In this document: positions 5,293 to 7,128 of the stretch, in pieces | Layout: each line of letters starts with the position of its first letter | Position numbering within the stretch: position 1 is the first letter of the stretch | From: Frankiales bacterium | GTDB taxonomy: Bacteria > Actinomycetota > Actinomycetes > Mycobacteriales > SCTD01 | Assembly (NCBI GenBank): GCA_025464915.1 | Contig: JAODNF010000125.1 | Location: 1-7,128, forward strand | Length of the DNA stretch: 7,128 nt | Direction of reading: 5' to 3' | Notes under the pieces: generated by a model | Told to the model about the DNA's origin: nothing | The model's input: only the letters and a program-made list of their open reading frames with translations | Database searches by the model: none | Translations under genes and position numbers: made by a program

Positions 5293-5321
5293 ACCCAACC
5301 CGAAATGGAAACCGTTGTCAA
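5293..5321 (-). promoter_or_regulatory. Candidate znuA promoter, possibly giving a leaderless mRNA
   Basis: A perfect TTGACA (5321 down to 5316) is followed after 17 bases by TTGGGT (5298 down to 5293), a poor -10. Transcription would then begin at about the A of the znuA ATG (5286), which fits the absence of a clear ribosome-binding site. The -35 shares bases with the candidate Zur box. Low certainty because of the weak -10. Confidence 0.35.
5306..5320. promoter_or_regulatory. Candidate Zur box upstream of znuA
   Basis: On the minus strand TGACAACGGTTTCCA, an imperfect inverted repeat (five of seven arm pairs match). It agrees at 11 of 15 positions with the actinobacterial Zur consensus as I recall it, TGAAAATGATTTTCA. 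It lies 20 bases before the znuA start, overlaps a TTGACA element, and includes the stop codon of the preceding gene. Zur repression of znuACB-zur is established in related bacteria; binding here is inferred. Confidence 0.6.
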
Positions 5322-5590
5322 AATCGGCTGACGGCAGCGCCCACGATGAGCCCGAGCACGACGGTGCGCAGCACCCGGCCCGCCGGGTCCAGCGCCGGCC
5401 ACGCGAAGAACAGCTGCAGTCCGAGAAGCGCCAGCACGACGCCCAGCAGCACGGCCGCCGCCACGCCGTGCAGCAGCAGCCCGCCGACGACGCAGCCGAG
5501 GACGAGGACGAAGGGCACCCAGCGGGGGAGGCGGGCGAGCACGACCAGGGCCGGTCCGGCGCGCAGCTCCAGGGTTCGACGCAGTGACAC
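5318..5590 (-). CDS. Small membrane protein of unknown function, three predicted membrane segments
   Basis: A 90-residue protein with a basic N-terminal helix (SLRRTLELRAGPALVVLARLP) and three hydrophobic stretches at about 25-41, 42-62 and 74-88, the last two separated by FAWPALDPAGRVLR. The RLPRW ... WPAL ... GRxLR layout resembles a family of short actinobacterial membrane proteins known to me only as uncharacterised; I give no family name with confidence. GTG at 5590 is the only start that does not run into the divergent gene. A TAGCCT hexamer seven bases upstream (5603 down to 5598) would fit a leaderless transcript. The stop lies in the candidate Zur box and 31 bases before znuA, so read-through into znuA is possible. 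No catalytic residues are visible. Confidence 0.72.
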   Translation of the reverse strand: MSLRRTLELRAGPALVVLARLPRWVPFVLVLGCVVGGLLLHGVAAAVLLGVVLALLGLQLFFAWPALDPAGRVLRTVVLGLIVGAAVSRF

Positions 5591-5597
5591 GTGGTGC

Positions 5598-5603
5598 AGG
5601 CTA
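5598..5603 (-). promoter_or_regulatory. Possible -10 element for the 90-residue membrane protein gene
   Basis: TAGCCT on the minus strand fits TAnnnT and ends seven bases before the GTG start, the spacing expected for a leaderless actinobacterial transcript. No convincing -35 is seen 16-19 bases upstream. Suggestive only. Confidence 0.3.
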
Positions 5604-5609
5604 GGCGGC

Positions 5610-5942
5610 GTGATCGTGCAGACCCGGTTCGACGTGAGCTCCACCTCCATGACAGCCGACTTCGAGGAGCGCGCCAGGGCCGCGCTGGACGTGCTGTCGC
5701 TGCGCCCCGGGTTCGTGCGGGGCCGGCTCGGCCGGGCGGCAGACGAGCCGTCGGTCTGGCTGCTCACGACCGAGTGGGACTCGGTCGGCAGCTACCGCAG
5801 GAGCCTGTCGTCGTACGACGTGAAGCTGGTCGCGACGACGCTGCTGGCCGAGGGACGGGACGAGCCCAGCGCCTTCGAGGTGGTCCACGCCGTCGACACA
5901 CCGCAGCCGCCGGCAGCGCGCCCGAGCCAGCGGGCGAAGTGA
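5610..5942 (+). CDS. Antibiotic-biosynthesis-monooxygenase (ABM) domain protein
   Basis: A 110-residue dimeric alpha/beta-barrel protein. Strand IVQTRFDV, helix MTADFEERARAALDVLSLRPG (about residues 14-34), strand FVRGRLGRAAD, strand VWLLTTEW, helix DSVGSYRRSLSSYDVKLVATTLL and strand AFEVVHAV give the ABM fold. The helix segment SYRRSLSSYDVKL is a strong match to a common actinobacterial subgroup I remember only as annotated monooxygenase. Oxygenase activity is not shown; many members have none known. Start is either GTG 5610 (VIVQTRF) or GTG 5616, which has AGGCGG seven bases upstream; I give 5610 for the full first strand. It diverges from the membrane protein gene with 19 bases between. 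It is unrelated in close sequence to the ABM-like protein at 2164-2451. Confidence 0.82.
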   Translation: MIVQTRFDVSSTSMTADFEERARAALDVLSLRPGFVRGRLGRAADEPSVWLLTTEWDSVGSYRRSLSSYDVKLVATTLLAEGRDEPSAFEVVHAVDTPQPPAARPSQRAK

Positions 5943-5955
5943 CATGCTGCCCCCC

Positions 5956-6366
5956 ATGAAGCGACTTGCCCTCCTCGTCCTGGTCGCCGCCACCGCCTGC
6001 AGCGGCTCCTCCTCCACCAAGGGCGGGGCCACGCCATGCACCGGCCTGCCAACGGTCGACCCCGGTGCCGCGATGCCGGCCGGCCTGCCGCCGATCGACG
6101 GTCAGGTGCTCTACGAGCCCAGCACCCAGGGCAAGACGCACATCGTCTACGGGCTGCTGAAGACGACGGACTTCGTGAAGGTCCGGGACGACTACGTCAC
6201 CGCGCTCAAGGGCGCCGGCTGGAAGATCGACGGCACCGACCAGGAGTCGGTCGAGGCGGAGGCGCAGTTCTCCAAGGGCCCGCCGCTGCAGGCCGGCACT
6301 GTCAAGATCGCCCCGCTCGACACGTGCAAGGGCTACGTCACGGTCCGCTACAAGCTCAACGAGTAG
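5956..6366 (+). CDS. Small secreted lipoprotein of unknown function
   Basis: A 136-residue protein with a typical lipoprotein signal: KR, then hydrophobic LALLVLVAATA, then Cys15 followed by a Ser/Gly-rich linker (SGSSSTKGG). The mature part has two further cysteines, Cys28 and Cys124, suited to a disulfide closing the domain. Segments GLPPIDGQVLYEP, FVKVRDDYVTALKGAGWKI and GYVTVRYKLNE suggest a small alpha/beta domain. The helix-then-GW pattern recalls small secreted domains in which a 'polypeptide progressively estimated' region ends in GAGW, but I recognise no named family. ATG at 5956 gives a compact signal peptide; ATG at 5944 would add LPPM and lies directly after the preceding stop (5940-5942). 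Neither has a strong ribosome-binding site. It probably shares a transcript with the ABM gene. Confidence 0.78.
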   Translation: MKRLALLVLVAATACSGSSSTKGGATPCTGLPTVDPGAAMPAGLPPIDGQVLYEPSTQGKTHIVYGLLKTTDFVKVRDDYVTALKGAGWKIDGTDQESVEAEAQFSKGPPLQAGTVKIAPLDTCKGYVTVRYKLNE

Positions 6367-6378
6367 CCCCGCGCAAGC

Positions 6379-6414
6379 CGGTTGTCACCTGGTCGTAGTG
6401 TTTCGGCACAACCG
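6379..6414. repeat. Inverted repeat in the glyS upstream region
   Basis: CGGTTGT (6379-6385) and ACAACCG (6408-6414) are perfect 7-base complements around a 22-base loop. No T-run follows, so an intrinsic terminator for the lipoprotein gene is not evident. The repeat encloses the possible -10 element TAGTGT. It could be a regulator site, a weak RNA hairpin or chance. Confidence 0.35.
6396..6401 (+). promoter_or_regulatory. Possible glyS -10 element
   Basis: TAGTGT fits the TAnnnT pattern and would start transcription near 6408, leaving a 37-base leader. TTGTCA at 6382 is too close (8 bases) to serve as its -35, and nothing better is seen at the right distance. Tentative. Confidence 0.3.
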
Positions 6415-6432
6415 CCGACCGCCAGCCGGACT

Positions 6433-6436
6433 GGAG
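6433..6436 (+). promoter_or_regulatory. Ribosome-binding site of glyS
   Basis: GGAG lies eight bases upstream of the ATG at 6445 and supports that start over the internal Met at codon 9. Confidence 0.6.
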
Positions 6437-6444
6437 CAGCCCGC

Positions 6445-7128
6445 ATGAGCAAGAAGTCGCCCGACCGCATGGACACGATCGTCTCCCTCGCCAAGCGACG
6501 GGGCCTGGTCTACCCGTCGAGCGAGATCTACGGCGGCCTGCGGGCGAGCTGGGACTACGGTCCGCTCGGCGTGGAGCTGAAGAACAACGTCAAGCGCCAG
6601 TGGTGGAAGTCGATGGTGCAGGGCCGCGACGACGTCGTCGGCCTCGACTCCTGCGTCATCCTGGCCCGCGAGGTCTGGGAGACGTCCGGTCACGTCGCGA
6701 CGTTCAGCGACCCGCTGACCGAGTGCACCAGCTGCCACAAGCGCTACCGGGCCGACCACCTCGAGGAGGCGCAGCCCGGCAAGACGCTGAAGGAGATCGC
6801 CTGCCCGAACTGCGGCAACCGCGACACCTTCACCGATTCGCGCCAGTTCAGCGGCCTGCTGAAGACCTACCTCGGCCCCGTCGAGGACGAGACCGGCCTG
6901 GCCTACCTGCGGCCGGAGACGGCCCAGGGCATCTTCATCAACTACCTCAACGTGCAGCAGTCCGCGCGCAAGAAGCCGCCGTTCGGCATCGGCCAGGTCG
7001 GCAAGAGCTTCCGCAACGAGATCACGCCGGGCAACTTCATCTTCCGCACCCGCGAGTTCGAGCAGATGGAGATGGAGTTCTTCGTCAAGCCGGGCGAGGA
7101 CGAGACCTGGCACCAGTACTGGATCGAC
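6445..7128 (+). CDS. glyS: Glycyl-tRNA synthetase, alpha2 (single-chain, eukaryote-like) type; 3' end missing
   Basis: Class II aminoacyl-tRNA synthetase that charges tRNA-Gly in the cytoplasm. The frame is open for 228 codons to the window edge, about half of the usual length near 460. It starts MSKKSPDRMDTIVSLAKRRG, followed by the GlyRS hallmark SSEIYGGLRASWDYGPLG (class II motif 1 region). Next comes a four-cysteine zinc-ribbon insertion (Cys94/97 in TECTSCHKRY, Cys120/123 in IACPNCGN), then YLRPETAQGIFINY and motif 2 around Arg190 (FRNEITPGNFIFRTREFEQME). This is the homodimeric type, not the alpha2beta2 GlyQ/GlyS type of many bacteria. ATG 6445 has GGAG eight bases upstream. Adjacent to the zinc operon as in other actinobacteria; the 78-base upstream gap shows no T-box. 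Confidence 0.97.
   Translation, partial: MSKKSPDRMDTIVSLAKRRGLVYPSSEIYGGLRASWDYGPLGVELKNNVKRQWWKSMVQGRDDVVGLDSCVILAREVWETSGHVATFSDPLTECTSCHKRYRADHLEEAQPGKTLKEIACPNCGNRDTFTDSRQFSGLLKTYLGPVEDETGLAYLRPETAQGIFINYLNVQQSARKKPPFGIGQVGKSFRNEITPGNFIFRTREFEQMEMEFFVKPGEDETWHQYWID

Noticed and set aside
6367..6444. T-box or other riboswitch ahead of glyS
   Set aside because: The gap is only 78 bases and lacks the conserved T-box core and any terminator/antiterminator pair.
6385..7113. Minus-strand open frame of 242 codons opposite glyS
   Set aside because: The plus strand encodes unmistakable glycyl-tRNA synthetase motifs. The opposing frame is a GC-codon mirror artefact, rich in Leu, Ala, Val and Arg.
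1..7128. Mobile elements, tRNA genes, CRISPR arrays, intrinsic terminators
   Set aside because: No transposase or integrase frame, no spaced repeat series, no cloverleaf candidate and no GC hairpin followed by a T-run was seen on either strand.

Overview
This window comes from the chromosome of a GC-rich actinobacterium. The evidence is the strong G/C bias at third codon positions, the many GTG starts, the actinobacterial-type UppS and Zur sequences, and the gene neighbourhood. A uppS / zur / znuBCA / glyS cluster is, as I recall it, also found in Streptomyces coelicolor, and a related uppS / zur / glyS arrangement occurs in Mycobacterium tuberculosis. Genus cannot be fixed from this sequence. 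I see no rRNA, tRNA, insertion sequence, CRISPR array or phage gene. No stretch longer than about 80 bases lacks a gene.

Left part (1-1085, plus strand): the 3' part of uppS (cell-wall lipid carrier synthesis) is followed 10 bases later by a small VOC/glyoxalase-fold protein gene. Next, on the minus strand and convergent with the VOC gene, is a compact four-gene cassette (1069-2451). In transcription order it encodes a dimeric alpha/beta-barrel (ABM-like) protein, an unrecognised 122-residue protein, an ArsR-type repressor and an AHSA1/SRPBCC protein. Each junction is a 4-base GTGA overlap. The 42-base gap ahead of this cassette holds two adjacent copies of a 16-bp inverted repeat (one perfect, one with a single mismatch). 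They lie on a plausible promoter and are probably the operator of the cassette's own ArsR protein.

Centre (2494-5286, minus strand): a complete high-affinity zinc uptake operon, znuA-znuC-znuB-zur, again with 4-base overlaps at every junction. ZnuA is the lipoprotein that captures zinc, ZnuB the membrane channel and ZnuC the ATPase. Zur is the zinc-sensing repressor, encoded as the last gene of the operon it probably controls. A Zur-box-like sequence overlaps a TTGACA -35 element just upstream of znuA. ZnuC ends in a histidine-rich tail, while ZnuA lacks the usual histidine-rich loop.

Right part (5318-7128): a 90-residue membrane protein gene (minus) and an ABM-domain protein gene (plus) diverge with only 19 bases between their start codons. 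A small lipoprotein gene follows, then the 5' part of glyS, which encodes an alpha2-type glycyl-tRNA synthetase with a four-cysteine zinc site.

The most likely undescribed unit is the ArsR-controlled four-gene cassette inserted between zur and uppS. The zinc operon and the housekeeping genes are of known type.
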